A program made the translations under genes and the position numbers. DNA of 64,000 bases from Dickeya dianthicola NCPPB 453 (GTDB lineage Bacteria; Pseudomonadota; Gammaproteobacteria; Enterobacterales; Enterobacteriaceae): NCBI RefSeq assembly GCF_000365305.1, contig NZ_CM001841.1, forward strand, positions 3,351,877-3,415,876, read 5' to 3'. Below, piece by piece: positions 1-10,169 of the stretch (its first letter is position 1; each line of letters starts with the position of its first letter). Under the pieces are notes generated by a model. It was given only the letters and a program-made list of their open reading frames with translations. It did no database searches and was not told the origin of the DNA.

Positions 1-70
1 CACTGTTCGCTTCCAAAACTGCCCCTTCCGGACACAAGTCCTGATGCGGCAGAAAAACAATCTTGGGCAT
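1..70 (-). CDS. fdx: Fdx, [2Fe-2S] ferredoxin (N-terminal part only)
   Basis: The gene starts on the minus strand at position 70 and runs off the window edge, so only about 23 N-terminal residues are visible. They begin MPKIVFLPHQDLCPEGA, which matches the start of the ISC-operon ferredoxin. Fdx supplies electrons to Fe-S cluster assembly on IscU/IscS. Its start lies one base after the hscA stop, so it is translated from the same isc transcript. The cluster-binding cysteines lie outside the window and cannot be checked. Confidence 0.9.
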   Translation of the reverse strand, partial: MPKIVFLPHQDLCPEGAVLEANS

Positions 71-71
71 G

Positions 72-1922
72 TTATACCTCGTCCACGGAATGCCCCGCCA
101 ACGCGCGGCGGATAGATTCATCCATCCGGCGGGCAGCGAATTCCTGGGTTTGTTGGTCTACTGTTTTAATCGCGGCCTCAATGGCTGAGGCGTCGGTTTC
201 CTGTGCAGCCTGTTGCAGTTGAAGACGCGCGGCGTCGATAGCGGCTCGCTCTTCATCGTTCAGCAAGGCGGCGTCCGTCGCCAGCGCGCTGGCGAGGCTT
301 TCCAGCACCCGCGCCGCTTCCACGCGTTGCTCGGCCAGCCTGCGCACACCGATGTCGCTCTGCGCGTTCTGCATGGAATCGGTAATCATGGCGGCGATCT
401 CGTCGTCGCTCAGACCGTAGGACGGCTTCACCTGAATGGAGGCTTCCACCCCGGTGGATTTCTCCATCGCGGTCACGCTCAGCAGCCCGTCGGCGTCCAC
501 CTGGAACGTAACCCGGATATGCGCGCCGCCGGCTGGCATCGGCGGGATGCCGCGCAGCGTGAAACGCCCCAGCGAACGGCAATCCTGCACCAGCTCGCGC
601 TCGCCCTGCAACACATGGATCATCATCGCGGTCTGGCCGTCTTTGAACGTAGTGAATTCCTGCGCGCGCGCCACCGGGATGGTGGTATTGCGCGGAATCA
701 CTTTTTCGACCAGCCCGCCCATGGTTTCCAGCCCCAGCGACAGCGGAATCACGTCCAGCAGCAGCATGTCGCTGTCGGGCTTGTTGCCCACCAGAATATC
801 GGCCTGAATCGCGGCGCCGATAGCCACCACCTTATCCGGGTCGATAGAGGTCAGCGGCATGCGGCCAAAAAATTCGCCAACCTGCTCACGCACCATCGGC
901 ACGCGGGTGGAACCGCCGACCATCACCACCTCTTTCACCTCATCCGCGTCAACGTCAGCGTCTTTCAGCGTACGTCGGCAGGACAGCAGCGTGCGTTTCA
1001 CCAACGGCGCAATCAGCGCATTGAACTGTTCACGGGTGATGTCACCCTGCCAGCCCGCCACCGATACCGGCACAGTTTGTGCGTCGCTCAGGGCAATCTT
1101 GGTCTGTACGGCGGTATTGAGCAGCACCTGCTGCAATTGATGATCGTCACGGGTCGTGATCCCGGCCCGCTCGCGAATCCACTCGACCAGCAAATGGTCG
1201 AAATCATCGCCGCCCAGCGCGGAGTCGCCGCCGGTGGACAGCACTTCAAACACGCCGCGGCTAAGACGCAGAATCGAGATATCGAAGGTACCGCCGCCCA
1301 AATCATACACCGCGATCACGCCTTCCTGGCCGGAGTCCAGCCCGTAGGCAACCGCCGCCGCGGTCGGTTCGTTAAGCAAACGCAGCACATGCAGACCGGC
1401 CAACCGGGCCGCGTCTTTGGTGCCCTGGCGCTGAGCGTCGTCAAAATAGGCCGGCACGGTGATCACCACCCCGTCAGGCAACCCATTCAGCGCCTCTTCG
1501 GCACGCCGGGTCAGCGCCGTCAGGATATCGGCTGATACCTGAATCGGATTGCGCGGGCCGGCGGCGGTCTGCAACACCGGCAGGCCGTTTTCACTGGCTT
1601 CAAACTGATAAGGCAAATGGGGATAACGCTGACGAATATCGGCGAGCGAGCGTCCCATCAGCCGCTTGACGGAACTGACGGTGTTTACCGGGTCGAGAGC
1701 CGCCTGCCGGCGCGCGTCCCAGCCAACGGTCAGCCCGTCGGCATGATAGTGGACGACAGACGGCAGTAGGTAGCGTCCGTCATGGTCGGGCAGAGTTTGC
1801 GTCTCGCCGCTGCGGACGGTGGCAACCAGAGAATGGGTGGTCCCCAGATCAATCCCGACGGCCAGACGATGCTGATGCGGCGCCGCACTCAGCCCCGGCT
1901 CACTGATTTGTAATAAGGCCAT
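72..1922 (-). CDS. hscA: HscA, Hsp70-type chaperone for Fe-S cluster transfer
   Basis: HscA is a cytosolic ATPase that, with its J-protein HscB, binds IscU and promotes release of the Fe-S cluster to acceptor proteins. The protein has 616 residues, the same length as E. coli HscA. The Hsp70 nucleotide-binding domain is plain: [12 protein letters not shown] near residue 23, [10 protein letters not shown] near 205 and [12 protein letters not shown] near 337. The substrate-binding domain follows from about residue 390 and includes [14 protein letters not shown]. It lies between hscB (77 bp gap) and fdx (1 bp gap) in the isc operon. Nothing is truncated or missing. Confidence 0.97.
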   Translation of the reverse strand: MALLQISEPGLSAAPHQHRLAVGIDLGTTHSLVATVRSGETQTLPDHDGRYLLPSVVHYHADGLTVGWDARRQAALDPVNTVSSVKRLMGRSLADIRQRYPHLPYQFEASENGLPVLQTAAGPRNPIQVSADILTALTRRAEEALNGLPDGVVITVPAYFDDAQRQGTKDAARLAGLHVLRLLNEPTAAAVAYGLDSGQEGVIAVYDLGGGTFDISILRLSRGVFEVLSTGGDSALGGDDFDHLLVEWIRERAGITTRDDHQLQQVLLNTAVQTKIALSDAQTVPVSVAGWQGDITREQFNALIAPLVKRTLLSCRRTLKDADVDADEVKEVVMVGGSTRVPMVREQVGEFFGRMPLTSIDPDKVVAIGAAIQADILVGNKPDSDMLLLDVIPLSLGLETMGGLVEKVIPRNTTIPVARAQEFTTFKDGQTAMMIHVLQGERELVQDCRSLGRFTLRGIPPMPAGGAHIRVTFQVDADGLLSVTAMEKSTGVEASIQVKPSYGLSDDEIAAMITDSMQNAQSDIGVRRLAEQRVEAARVLESLASALATDAALLNDEERAAIDAARLQLQQAAQETDASAIEAAIKTVDQQTQEFAARRMDESIRRALAGHSVDEV

Positions 1923-1999
1923 ATTGAGCTTCCATCAATTGGCGGGCGGCACCGATACGGCCATACGGCCAACGTCGATACCGCCGGATTGAATGTGAC

Positions 2000-2518
2000 T
2001 TATCGTTCCAGCAATTGTTCTTCGAGTTGTTCAACCTGCTGCCGGAGCCGATCAAAAAAGCGCAGTTTACGTACTGTATCCGCCGCATCCGGCCAGGATT
2101 CCGCATCCAGCTCGCGCTGCATCTGCTCGCTGCGCTGGCGGGTCATCCCTTTCAGTCGCTGGGCGAATGCAGCCAGCGCGGTTTCCGCGTCCGGACGACG
2201 TTCAATCTCGTCCAGCTCTTCACGCAGTTCCAGCTGTTCCATCAGGAATGCGGTGTCATGAAGCGTATGCTGTTCGTTGCTTAAATCAAAACCGTGCAAA
2301 GATAACATATACTCCGCGCGTTTCAGCGGATGTTTCAGCGCCTGATAGGCATTATTGATGGTCGCAGCCTGTTGTAACGCCATCATGCGTTCACGTTCCA
2401 GGCTGGCGGCGAAGCGGTCGGGATGAAACTGGCGCTGCAGTTCCTGAAACCGGGAAACAAGCAGGCTGCCATCCACGTTATAGCGAATCGGCAGCCCGAA
2501 TAAAGTAAAGTAATCCAT
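2000..2518 (-). CDS. hscB: HscB, J-domain co-chaperone of HscA
   Basis: HscB delivers IscU to HscA and stimulates its ATPase. I chose the ATG at 2518 (protein starts [10 protein letters not shown], 172 residues) because this matches the family N-terminus; an upstream in-frame start at 2542 would add eight residues with no family similarity. The J domain occupies about residues 1-75 and contains the HPD motif in RQFHPDRFA. The C-terminal helical domain that binds IscU contains [18 protein letters not shown]. It follows iscA after 97 bp and precedes hscA in the isc operon. Confidence 0.95.
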   Translation of the reverse strand: MDYFTLFGLPIRYNVDGSLLVSRFQELQRQFHPDRFAASLERERMMALQQAATINNAYQALKHPLKRAEYMLSLHGFDLSNEQHTLHDTAFLMEQLELREELDEIERRPDAETALAAFAQRLKGMTRQRSEQMQRELDAESWPDAADTVRKLRFFDRLRQQVEQLEEQLLER

Positions 2519-2615
2519 AGTGTGCTCTGAGTTCGCAGACAATCAATGCGCGCCCGCCGCTTTACATGCCGGAGCACCCAAAGCGGCGGGAGTCGGTCAA
2601 CAGGCCGACCGGCGG

Positions 2616-2939
2616 TCAGACATTAAAGCTTTCGCCGCAACCGCACTCGCTGGAAACATTAGGGTTATTGAATTTGAAACCTTCGTTAAGCCCCTCCTTG
2701 ACGAAATCCAGTTCGGTGCCATCAAGGTAGACCAGGCTTTTGCCATCAATAATGACCTTCACGCCCTTGTCTTCAAACACCACGTCATCGGTGTTCAGTT
2801 CATCAACAAATTCCAGCACATACGCCATACCGGAACAACCGGATGTTCTCACACCCAGACGCAAACCGACGCCTTTGCCACGATTGACCATAAAGGCATT
2901 AACGCGCTGCGCAGCGCTATCGCTCAGTGAAATCGACAT
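2616..2939 (-). CDS. iscA: IscA, A-type iron-sulfur carrier
   Basis: IscA is a small A-type carrier that passes iron or [4Fe-4S] clusters from the ISC machinery to target enzymes. The 107-residue length equals that of E. coli IscA. The three conserved cysteines are present: one in [11 protein letters not shown] (residue 35) and two in the C-terminal ECGCGESF (residues 99 and 101). It sits 25 bp downstream of iscU in the operon, which is the usual order. Confidence 0.96.
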   Translation of the reverse strand: MSISLSDSAAQRVNAFMVNRGKGVGLRLGVRTSGCSGMAYVLEFVDELNTDDVVFEDKGVKVIIDGKSLVYLDGTELDFVKEGLNEGFKFNNPNVSSECGCGESFNV

Positions 2940-2964
2940 AGCAAACCTCTAATTCATCAGCCCG

Positions 2965-3348
2965 TTATTTGTCGCGTTTGCTCTTGTAATCGGCGATGGC
3001 GGCCTTGATGGCGTCTTCAGCCAAAATCGAGCAGTGGATTTTCACCGGCGGCAGTTCCAGTTCTTCAGCGATCTGGGTGTTTTTAATCGATTCGGCTTCG
3101 TTCAGGCTCTTGCCTTTCACCCACTCGGTCACCAACGAGCTGGAGGCAATAGCGGAACCGCAACCGTAGGTTTTGAAACGGGCATCTTCGATAATTCCCC
3201 GTTCGTTAACCTTGATTTGCAGCTTCATGACGTCGCCGCAGGCCGGTGCGCCTACCATACCGCTGCCGATGCTCGGATCCGACGAATCAAACGAGCCGAC
3301 GTTGCGCGGATTTTCATAGTGATCAATTACTTTTTCGCTGTAAGCCAT
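2965..3348 (-). CDS. iscU: IscU, scaffold for Fe-S cluster assembly
   Basis: IscU is the scaffold on which IscS-derived sulfur and iron are assembled into clusters. The 127-residue protein has the three ligand cysteines in APACGDVMK, TYGCGSAIASS and KIHCSILAED. It also has the LPPVK motif recognised by HscA, just before the last cysteine. It lies 24 bp after iscS and 25 bp before iscA. Start and length agree with the family. Confidence 0.97.
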   Translation of the reverse strand: MAYSEKVIDHYENPRNVGSFDSSDPSIGSGMVGAPACGDVMKLQIKVNERGIIEDARFKTYGCGSAIASSSLVTEWVKGKSLNEAESIKNTQIAEELELPPVKIHCSILAEDAIKAAIADYKSKRDK

Positions 3349-3372
3349 AATATGCGTCCTGATTCCTGCGAA

Positions 3373-4587
3373 TTAATGATGCGCCCATTCGATGCTGCCG
3401 ATATCCACGCCCTGCTTGAACATTTCCCACAGTGGAGACAAGTCGCGCAGGCGGCCGATGGATTTGCGAACCAGATCGATGGTGTAGTCAATTTCTTCTT
3501 CGGTGGTAAAGCGACCCAGTGAGAAACGGATAGAACTGTGCGCCAGTTCATCGTTCATCCCCAGCGCGCGCAGCACATAGGAAGGTTCCAGGCTGGCGGA
3601 CGTACAGGCCGAACCGGAAGACACCGCCAGATCTTTCAGCGCCATGATCAGCGATTCGCCTTCCACGTAGTTGAAGCTGACGTTCAGGATATTCGGCGCG
3701 CCCTGTTCCAGGTCGCCGTTCAGGTACACTTCCTCGATATCGTTGATACCGTTCCACAGACGATCGCGCAGGCTACGCAGGCGGGCCGCTTCTTGCGCCA
3801 TTTCTTCTTTGGCGATGCGGTAGGCTTCACCCATGCCCACTATCTGATGCACCGGCAGGGTGCCGGAACGCATGCCGCGCTCGTGGCCGCCGCCGTGCAT
3901 CTGCGCTTCGATACGCACGCGCGGTTTGCGACGCACATACAGCGCGCCAATCCCTTTCGGGCCGTAAATCTTGTGGCCCGAGAAGGACATCAGGTCGACT
4001 TTCAGTTGGCTGAGGTCGATCGGCAGTTTGCCCACGCTCTGGGTGGCATCGACATGGAAAATGATGCCGCGGCTACGGCACATTTCGCCGATGGCGGTGA
4101 TATCCTGCACCACGCCGATTTCATTGTTCACATGCATGATGGACACCACAATGGTGTCATCGCGCATGGCGGCTTCCAGCTCTTTCAGATCGATAATGCC
4201 GTTACGCTGCGGCGCCAGATAAGTCACGTCAAACCCTTCGCGCTCCAGTTGGCGGCAGGTATCCAGCACGGCTTTGTGTTCCGTCTTGCTGGTGATGATG
4301 TGCTTGCCTTTCTTCTGGTAGAAGTTCGCCGCGCCCTTGATAGCCAGGTTGTCTGACTCGGTGGCGCCGGAAGTAAAAACGATCTCACGCGGATCCGCGC
4401 CGACCAGTTCGGCGATCTGGTTACGAGCGATATCCACCGCCTCTTCCGCCTGCCAGCCAAAACGGTGGGAGCGGGAAGCGGGGTTGCCGAACGTACCGTC
4501 CAGGGTCAGAAACTGCATCATTTTTTCAGCAACGCGCGGATCGACCGGCGTCGTAGCGGAATAATCCAGATAAATCGGTAACTTCAT
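3373..4587 (-). CDS. iscS: IscS, cysteine desulfurase
   Basis: IscS is a PLP enzyme that converts cysteine to alanine and carries the released sulfur as a persulfide. It supplies Fe-S clusters, tRNA thiolation and other sulfur pathways. The protein is 404 residues, as in E. coli. The PLP lysine is in [12 protein letters not shown] (about residue 206), and the persulfide cysteine is in the loop [13 protein letters not shown] (about 328). The C-terminus ends [21 protein letters not shown], the IscU-contact tail. It is the second gene of the iscR-led operon. Confidence 0.97.
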   Translation of the reverse strand: MKLPIYLDYSATTPVDPRVAEKMMQFLTLDGTFGNPASRSHRFGWQAEEAVDIARNQIAELVGADPREIVFTSGATESDNLAIKGAANFYQKKGKHIITSKTEHKAVLDTCRQLEREGFDVTYLAPQRNGIIDLKELEAAMRDDTIVVSIMHVNNEIGVVQDITAIGEMCRSRGIIFHVDATQSVGKLPIDLSQLKVDLMSFSGHKIYGPKGIGALYVRRKPRVRIEAQMHGGGHERGMRSGTLPVHQIVGMGEAYRIAKEEMAQEAARLRSLRDRLWNGINDIEEVYLNGDLEQGAPNILNVSFNYVEGESLIMALKDLAVSSGSACTSASLEPSYVLRALGMNDELAHSSIRFSLGRFTTEEEIDYTIDLVRKSIGRLRDLSPLWEMFKQGVDIGSIEWAHH

Positions 4588-4642
4588 TGCTCTTAAACTC
4601 CGTACATCACTTCAAAACGTTCAAGGCGTTTTGTTCTTTTTT

Positions 4643-5137
4643 TCAGGCACGCAAGTTGACGTTGATGGTTTCTTGTATGCGTCCGTTGGCGGTGCGGCGT
4701 ACGTCAGCATCCTGACGATCCGCAACGCCCAGAATCTCTTTGTTATTAACCAATTCATCCAGGGTGATGTTGTTGAGGAACTCGCTGATGCGGTCGCTCA
4801 AATCGCGCCACAGCGTATGAGTCAGACAGCGATCGCCGCCCTGACACCCTTCTTTCCCCTGGCAGCGGGTGGCGTCCACGGATTCATCCACCGCGGAGAT
4901 AACCGAGCCGACAGCGATTTCGGCGGAATCTTTACCCAACAAGTAGCCGCCACCCGGGCCACGCACGCTGGCAACCAACCCATGCTTGCGCAGGCGAGAA
5001 AACAGCTGTTCCAGATAAGAAAGCGAAATACCCTGGCGTTCAGAGATGTCAGCCAGTGGAACCGGGCCTTCTTTTGAATGCAGCGCCACATCGAGCATGG
5101 CGGTAACGGCGTAGCGGCCTTTAGATGTCAGTCTCAT
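4643..5137 (-). CDS. iscR: IscR, Rrf2-family Fe-S regulator
   Basis: IscR is a [2Fe-2S]-sensing Rrf2 regulator. In its cluster-bound form it represses the isc operon, and its apo form controls suf and other genes. The 164 residues start [16 protein letters not shown], the winged-helix domain. The cluster ligands are visible in [20 protein letters not shown] (three Cys and a His). It is the first gene of the operon, 55 bp upstream of iscS, and the putative operator lies upstream at 5172-5245. Confidence 0.96.
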   Translation of the reverse strand: MRLTSKGRYAVTAMLDVALHSKEGPVPLADISERQGISLSYLEQLFSRLRKHGLVASVRGPGGGYLLGKDSAEIAVGSVISAVDESVDATRCQGKEGCQGGDRCLTHTLWRDLSDRISEFLNNITLDELVNNKEILGVADRQDADVRRTANGRIQETINVNLRA

Positions 5138-5171
5138 GTTGATGGTATCCGTAAGATAAACATGTATTATT

Positions 5172-5245
5172 AAGACAAGTATTATGAGTCAAGCATACAT
5201 AGCACAGTCATGAGTCTGACATTCCCGAGTGTTTCAGTCAACTAT
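5172..5245 (-). promoter_or_regulatory. isc promoter region with IscR type-1-like sites
   Basis: On the minus strand, 5245-5221 reads ATAGTTGACTGAAACACTCG followed by GGAAT. This fits the type-1 IscR motif ATASYYGACT-N5-AGTCRRSTAT well in the left half and loosely in the right. A second, weaker match starts at 5196 (ATGCTTGACTCATAATACTT). Two such sites upstream of iscR are the known arrangement in E. coli for autorepression. Assignment rests on motif matching only. Confidence 0.6.
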
Positions 5246-5266
5246 TTAACCGAGTGAACAACTCAA

Positions 5267-6013
5267 CTATTTGTCCTGCGGCTTGTCCGTCGACGAGGCG
5301 GTCTTGGTGATGGCGCTCAGGATGCCGCGCAAAATATTGAGTTCCTGATTTTCCGGGCGGGCACGGGTAAACAACCGGCGCAGCTTGTTCATCACCTGCC
5401 CCTGATGCGGCTGGCGAATGAAACCGGTGTGCAGCAACGTCTCTTCCAGATGCTGGTAAAAACGCTCCAGATCATCCACCAACGGGTACGGACTCTCCTC
5501 ATGCGCCGGCTCACCCTGCTGTTGACTGTCCAGCCAGGCAACGCGGACTTCATAGGACAGGATCTGTACCGCCATCGCCAGATTAAGCGAGCTGTACTCC
5601 GGATTAGCGGGGATCGCCACATGATAGTGACATTTCTGCAGTTCCTCATTCGTCAGCCCCACGCGCTCACGGCCGAACACCATCGCCACCGGCGCGTGCT
5701 GCGCTTCCTGAACACTGCGCACGCCGCACTCGCGCGGCTCCAGCATCGGCCAGGGCAAGGTGCGGGAACGGGCGCTGGTGCCGACCACCAGACCACAGCC
5801 TTCCAGCGCCTGATCGAGGGTATCAACAATGGTGGCATTGCCAATAACATCACTGGCGCCGGCAGATAACGAAATGGCCTGCGAATCAGGCTTGACCAGC
5901 GGATTGACCAGCCAGAGATTGGTCAACCCCATCGTTTTCATCGCTCTGGCCGTTGACCCCATATTGCCGGTATGTGAAGTTTCCACCAGCACAATGCGTA
6001 TATTCTGTAACAT
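5267..6013 (-). CDS. trmJ: TrmJ, tRNA (Cm32/Um32) 2'-O-methyltransferase
   Basis: TrmJ methylates the 2'-OH of residue 32 in several tRNAs using S-adenosylmethionine. The 248-residue protein is a SPOUT-class enzyme. Its N-terminus contains [20 protein letters not shown], and the knot region contains [15 protein letters not shown] and [18 protein letters not shown]. The C-terminal extension of about 85 residues is typical of TrmJ. It lies upstream of iscR in the same direction with a 129-bp gap that holds the IscR-type operator, and is divergent from suhB. Confidence 0.93.
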   Translation of the reverse strand: MLQNIRIVLVETSHTGNMGSTARAMKTMGLTNLWLVNPLVKPDSQAISLSAGASDVIGNATIVDTLDQALEGCGLVVGTSARSRTLPWPMLEPRECGVRSVQEAQHAPVAMVFGRERVGLTNEELQKCHYHVAIPANPEYSSLNLAMAVQILSYEVRVAWLDSQQQGEPAHEESPYPLVDDLERFYQHLEETLLHTGFIRQPHQGQVMNKLRRLFTRARPENQELNILRGILSAITKTASSTDKPQDK

Positions 6014-6139
6014 GCGGACTCTGTTATATGAAACGAAAACCGGCGTATGTTAACACAAACTTCTCTGTTTTCTCTTTCTCCTGCTATCTGCTATACTCCG
6101 CGCCGTTTTCTGTTCTTTAACATTCTTGTGGACGATACC

Positions 6140-6943
6140 ATGCATCCGATGCTTAACATCGCCGTGCGCGCAGCGCGCAAAGGCGGCAACCTGATAGCTA
6201 AAAACTATGAAACGCCTGACGCCGTTGAGGCCAGCCAGAAAGGTAGTAACGATTTTGTCACCAATGTTGACCTCGATGCAGAACGCCTGATTATCGAGGT
6301 AATTCGCAAAGCCTACCCGCAGCACACCATCATTGGTGAAGAATGCGGTGAACTGGTTGGCGAAGATCAGGACGTACAATGGATTATCGATCCCCTGGAT
6401 GGCACCACCAATTTCATCAAACGTCTCCCCCATTTTGCTGTTTCCATCGCCGTTCGCGTCAAAGGCCGCACCGAAGTAGCCGTTGTCTACGACCCGATGC
6501 GTAACGAGCTGTTCACCGCCACTCGCGGCCAGGGCACCCAGTTGAACGGCTACCGTCTGCGCGGCAGCAACGCCCGCGATCTGGACGGTACTATTCTTGC
6601 GACCGGTTTCCCGTTCAAGCACAAACAGCACAGCGCCAGCTACCTGCGCGTACTGGAAGCACTGTTCGGCCAGTGCGCCGACTTCCGCCGTACCGGCTCC
6701 GCCGCGCTCGATCTGGCCTATGTGGCCGCCGGCCGCGTGGATGGCTTCTTCGAAATTGGCCTCAAACCCTGGGACTTCGCCGGCGGCGAACTGCTGGTGC
6801 GTGAAGCCGGCGGCATCATTACCGACTTCACCGGCGGTCACAACTACCTCACTTCCGGCAACATCGTCGCCGGTAATCCGCGCGTAGTGAAATCTCTGCT
6901 GTCCACCATCCGCGACCAGTTGAGCGACGCGCTGAAGCGTTAA
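6140..6943 (+). CDS. suhB: SuhB, inositol-1-monophosphatase and transcription antitermination factor
   Basis: SuhB belongs to the inositol monophosphatase family; in E. coli it also acts with Nus factors in rRNA antitermination. I chose the ATG at 6140 (MHPMLNIAVRAARKGG, 267 residues, the E. coli length) over a longer in-frame extension. Metal-site motifs are present: GEECGE (about residue 66), WIIDPLDGTTNFI (about 81-93) and the C-terminal KPWDFAGGELLVREAGG. It is divergent from trmJ and followed by a putative terminator. Confidence 0.95.
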   Translation: MHPMLNIAVRAARKGGNLIAKNYETPDAVEASQKGSNDFVTNVDLDAERLIIEVIRKAYPQHTIIGEECGELVGEDQDVQWIIDPLDGTTNFIKRLPHFAVSIAVRVKGRTEVAVVYDPMRNELFTATRGQGTQLNGYRLRGSNARDLDGTILATGFPFKHKQHSASYLRVLEALFGQCADFRRTGSAALDLAYVAAGRVDGFFEIGLKPWDFAGGELLVREAGGIITDFTGGHNYLTSGNIVAGNPRVVKSLLSTIRDQLSDALKR

Positions 6944-6953
6944 TCCTTCCTGT

Positions 6954-6988
6954 GGGCATGTCGTCAGGCATGCCCCTGCCATTATTTT
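6954..6988 (+). terminator. putative suhB terminator
   Basis: A 7-bp stem GGGCATG/CATGCCC with an 8-nt loop lies 11 bp after the suhB stop and is followed a few bases later by a run of T (ATTTTTC). The poly-T is not immediately adjacent, so termination strength is uncertain. Confidence 0.4.
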
Positions 6989-7031
6989 TCTTTACAACTC
7001 AGCCCTGTTGAGTAAAAGTTTAACTTTATAT

Positions 7032-7050
7032 GATAATAATTATTAAACTC
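7032..7050 (+). promoter_or_regulatory. putative Fur box upstream of the iron ABC transporter operon
   Basis: GATAATAATTATTAAACTC resembles the Fur consensus GATAATGATAATCATTATC, strongest over the first 14 bases. It is 56 bp before the start of the binding-protein gene, in an AT-rich leader. A stronger Fur box precedes the paralogous binding protein (11424-11442), which supports iron control of both units. Confidence 0.6.
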
Positions 7051-7105
7051 ATTCATTTATTTTGGGGATTATCCCCATCAGCAGTGGCTAATTACAGGAA
7101 AAATC

Positions 7106-8230
7106 ATGCTAAAAAAATCATGGCGCCCAATTTTGCTCGCTACCACACTGACCATCTCCTTCGCCAGTTTCGCCACCCAGTATCCCCTCGCCATTACTGA
7201 TATCGACGGACAACGCGTTACCATTAAACAGGAACCACAGCGCATTGTGCTGCAAGATGGCCGGGATATCATGGCGATGGCGCTGCTGGATCGCGATAAT
7301 CCGTTTGGCCGGCTTGTCGCCTGGAACAATTTGCCGAAAAAACAGGACACCGCTACCTGGGATCTGCTGAAAGGCAAATGGCCACAGTCTGAAAGCATTC
7401 TGGACATGGGTTTCAGCGACAAGGGTGAAGTAGAACTGGAAAGCATTTTGGCCAAAAAGCCGGACCTGATGATCGCCCAGCTGCGCGCCAAACCGGCCTT
7501 GATGGAAAATGGCGTGATCGGCAAACTGAACGCGCTGCACATTCCGCTGGTGTTCGTGGATTATGAAATCAACCCGGCCAAAAACACCGCGCCCAGCATC
7601 GACCTGCTTGGCAAGGTGCTGAACCGTGAAGAAAACGCCAAAGCGTATACCGACTTTTACCGCCAGCATATTGACAATATTCAGACAGTGACCGCCGGTA
7701 TCGCTACCAAGCCCAACGTGTTCATTGAACCTATCGCCGGCAACACCGATGCCTGCTGCTTCACCCATTCCCACAGCGGCTGGGGTGGTCTGTTGGAAGC
7801 CATCGGCGCGAAGAATATCGGTTCCGGGCTGTTGCCGGGCGCGTCCGGCTTTGTCTCACTGGAAAAAGTGATCAGCGAAAAACCCGATACCTACATCATG
7901 ACCGGCTCCATGCGCGGCAACGGCACCAGCAAGATTCTGCCGTTTGGGTATGGCGCCAGCGACAGCGATATTCAGGACAAAGCCAAAGCGTTGCTGAGCC
8001 GCACCGGCGTCGACCAGATTCCGGCGATTAAAGCCGGCCAGGTTTACGGGGTATACCATCACTTCTATAACCATCCGTACAATATCGTCGGCATGGAGTA
8101 TCTGGCCAAAGCGGTGTATCCGCAGCAGTTCAGCACGCTGAACCCGGACGATACCTACCACTATATTGTTCGTCATTTTACCACCCTGCCTGACAACAAC
8201 TTTGTGTTTGCCAGCAAACTGGCCAAGTAA
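7106..8230 (+). CDS. ABC transporter periplasmic binding protein, iron/siderophore type
   Basis: This 374-residue protein has a Sec signal peptide (MLKKSWRPILLATTLTISFA) and a type III periplasmic-binding fold (TroA/FepB-like). Typical segments are DIDGQRVTIKQEPQRIVL near the N-terminus, KKPDLMIAQL in the middle and a C-terminal TLNPDDTYHYIVRHF. It carries an unusual adjacent cysteine pair, NTDACCFTHSHSGW. It is the first gene of a three-gene unit with the permease (3 bp gap) and the ATPase. By family the substrate is probably a ferric siderophore or haem-like chelate, but the sequence does not identify it. It is paralogous to the protein at 10277-11398. Confidence 0.85.
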   Translation: MLKKSWRPILLATTLTISFASFATQYPLAITDIDGQRVTIKQEPQRIVLQDGRDIMAMALLDRDNPFGRLVAWNNLPKKQDTATWDLLKGKWPQSESILDMGFSDKGEVELESILAKKPDLMIAQLRAKPALMENGVIGKLNALHIPLVFVDYEINPAKNTAPSIDLLGKVLNREENAKAYTDFYRQHIDNIQTVTAGIATKPNVFIEPIAGNTDACCFTHSHSGWGGLLEAIGAKNIGSGLLPGASGFVSLEKVISEKPDTYIMTGSMRGNGTSKILPFGYGASDSDIQDKAKALLSRTGVDQIPAIKAGQVYGVYHHFYNHPYNIVGMEYLAKAVYPQQFSTLNPDDTYHYIVRHFTTLPDNNFVFASKLAK

Positions 8231-8233
8231 TCC

Positions 8234-9316
8234 ATGAGCGTAACCACCGAATCCCCTATCAGCCGCGTCAGCGCGGCTGAAAACAGTGCGATCATCCACT
8301 ATCGGCATATCATCCGCCATCGGCTGGCGGTGATGGCGGTGCTGGCTGTAGCGATTGTCGCCTCCCTGTTGCTGGACTTTGTGCTCGGTCCTTCCGGCCT
8401 GCCGCTGGATGTACTGTGGCAAACGCTGACCGACCCCGCCAACGCAGACGCCGGTAGTCGCGTCATCGTCTGGGACATCCGCCTGCCGTATGCGCTGATG
8501 GCGGTGGTGGTAGGCCTGGCGCTGGGGCTGGCGGGCGCAGAGATGCAAACTATCCTGAACAACCCGCTGGCCAGCCCGTTCACACTGGGCGTGTCCTCTG
8601 CGGCGGCATTCGGCGCGGCGCTGGCGATCGTTTTGGGGGTCGGTATTCCTGGCATTCCGGCACAGTGGTTCATTTCAGCCAACGCTTTCCTGTTCGCGCT
8701 GCTGGCGGCGCTGCTGCTCGACGGCATTACTCGCTGGACCAAGGTGGCGACATCCGGCGTGGTATTGTTCGGGATCGCGCTGGTGTTCACCTTTAACGCG
8801 CTGGTGTCCATCCTGCAATTCATCGCCAACGAAGATACCTTGCAGGGGCTGGTGTTCTGGACTATGGGCAGCCTGGCGCGTTCATCCTGGGAAAAGCTCG
8901 GCATTCTGCTGCTGGTGCTGGCTGTCGTGATGCCGTTGTCCATGCTGAGTTCATGGAAGCTGACCGCGTTGCGTTTGGGCGAAGACCGCGCCATCAGCTT
9001 CGGCATCAACGTACGCCGCCTGCGGCTGACTACGCTGTTGCGCATCAGCTTCCTGTCGGCGCTGTCGGTAGCGTTCGTCGGGCCGATTGGCTTCATCGGT
9101 CTGGTGGCGCCGCATATTGCCCGCATAATTTTCGGCGAAGATCACCGCTTTTATCTGCCGGCCAGCGCCTTGACCGGCGCGCTGGTGCTGTCGCTGGCGT
9201 CCGTTGTGTCCAAGAATCTGCTGCCGGGCGTGATCATTCCGGTCGGGATTGTCACCTCGCTGGTGGGGGTTCCTTTCTTCCTCAGCATTATTCTGCGTAA
9301 CCGGGGGAACGTATGA
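8234..9316 (+). CDS. FecCD/BtuC-family ABC transporter permease
   Basis: This 360-residue inner-membrane permease is of the type used for ferric siderophores and vitamin B12. About ten hydrophobic segments are visible. Diagnostic motifs are RLPYALMAVVVGLALGLAGA (start of the core), NPLASPFTLGVSSAAAFGA and FVGPIGFIGLVAPHIARIIF, the conserved coupling region. The N-terminal ~35 residues are polar and cytoplasmic. It starts 3 bp after the binding-protein gene and overlaps the ATPase gene by 4 bp, so the three are co-translated. Confidence 0.93.
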   Translation: MSVTTESPISRVSAAENSAIIHYRHIIRHRLAVMAVLAVAIVASLLLDFVLGPSGLPLDVLWQTLTDPANADAGSRVIVWDIRLPYALMAVVVGLALGLAGAEMQTILNNPLASPFTLGVSSAAAFGAALAIVLGVGIPGIPAQWFISANAFLFALLAALLLDGITRWTKVATSGVVLFGIALVFTFNALVSILQFIANEDTLQGLVFWTMGSLARSSWEKLGILLLVLAVVMPLSMLSSWKLTALRLGEDRAISFGINVRRLRLTTLLRISFLSALSVAFVGPIGFIGLVAPHIARIIFGEDHRFYLPASALTGALVLSLASVVSKNLLPGVIIPVGIVTSLVGVPFFLSIILRNRGNV

Positions 9317-10104
9317 GTCATAACGGACTGGCGATTTCCCATTTTTCAGCGGGTTACCCTAAACGAACCGTCATTAACGATTTGGCGGTCCCGCTGCTGC
9401 CGCGCGGCAGGATCACCGTGCTGCTGGGACCGAACGGCAGCGGCAAGTCGACGCTGCTGCGCGCGCTGGCCGGGCTGGGACAGGCGCAAGGCGACCTGCT
9501 GCTGGATGACGTCAACCTGATGCGGTTGCCGTTCGCCAAACGGGCGGAAAAAGTGGTGTATCTGCCGCAATCTTTGCCTGCTGGCGTGCATCTGCACGTG
9601 CTGGAGTCGATCATCGTCGCCCAGCGCGCGTCCGGCGGGCTGCATCACAGCAGCAACGAGGACGAGGTGCTGACGCTGCTCAGGCAGTTGGGCATTTCGC
9701 ATCTGGCAATGAGCTATCTGGACCAGCTTTCCGGCGGTCAAAAACAATTGGTCGGGTTGGCGCAGTCGCTTATCCGTCAACCTTCGCTGCTGTTACTGGA
9801 TGAACCGCTCAGCGCGCTCGACCTCAACTACCAGTTCCACGTGATGGACCTGGTGCGTCGGGAAACCCGCAAGCGCAATATCGTGACGGTAGTGGTGGTG
9901 CATGACATCAATATCGCGCTGCGTCATGGCGACCACGTGCTGATGCTCAAAGACGGCAAGCTTATCGCCGATGGCGAACCGGCCGAGGTGATCAGTGAAG
10001 AGAGCCTGGCGCAGGTGTACGGTGTTCGTGGCCGCATCGAACGCTGCTCTCGCGGTATTCCGCAAGTGATGATTGACGGGCTGGTTGCCGAACCGACGCT
10101 GTAA
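9313..10104 (+). CDS. ABC transporter ATP-binding protein, FepC/FhuC type
   Basis: The 263-residue ATPase powers the adjacent FecCD-type permease. Walker A is LLGPNGSGKSTLLRALAG (about residues 36-53), the ABC signature is LSGGQKQLVGLAQSL, Walker B is LLLLDEPLSALDLNYQF, and the switch histidine lies in VVVVHDINIALRHGD. It overlaps the permease gene by 4 bp and ends 24 bp before a strong terminator. The system is complete in the inner membrane; no TonB-dependent outer-membrane receptor is encoded nearby. Confidence 0.94.
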   Translation: MSHNGLAISHFSAGYPKRTVINDLAVPLLPRGRITVLLGPNGSGKSTLLRALAGLGQAQGDLLLDDVNLMRLPFAKRAEKVVYLPQSLPAGVHLHVLESIIVAQRASGGLHHSSNEDEVLTLLRQLGISHLAMSYLDQLSGGQKQLVGLAQSLIRQPSLLLLDEPLSALDLNYQFHVMDLVRRETRKRNIVTVVVVHDINIALRHGDHVLMLKDGKLIADGEPAEVISEESLAQVYGVRGRIERCSRGIPQVMIDGLVAEPTL

Positions 10105-10128
10105 ATCAGGCTGACCACGCAACACATA

Positions 10129-10169
10129 AAAAACGCCCCGAACATGCAAATGATCGGGGCGTTTTTTTT
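10129..10169 (+). terminator. Rho-independent terminator of the iron ABC operon
   Basis: AAAACGCCCCG pairs with CGGGGCGTTTTTTTT around a 14-nt loop, 24 bp after the ATPase stop. The A-tract on the left arm would also allow termination of the opposing gene (10277-11398, minus strand). It is followed at 10169-10205 by an imperfect tandem repeat of an ATTCACGTTTTTT unit. Confidence 0.85.

Noticed and set aside
213..1535. Long plus-strand open frame (440 codons) opposite hscA
   Set aside because: It is antisense to the fully conserved hscA, rich in His, Gln and Arg as expected for a GC-rich shadow frame, and has no recognisable domain.
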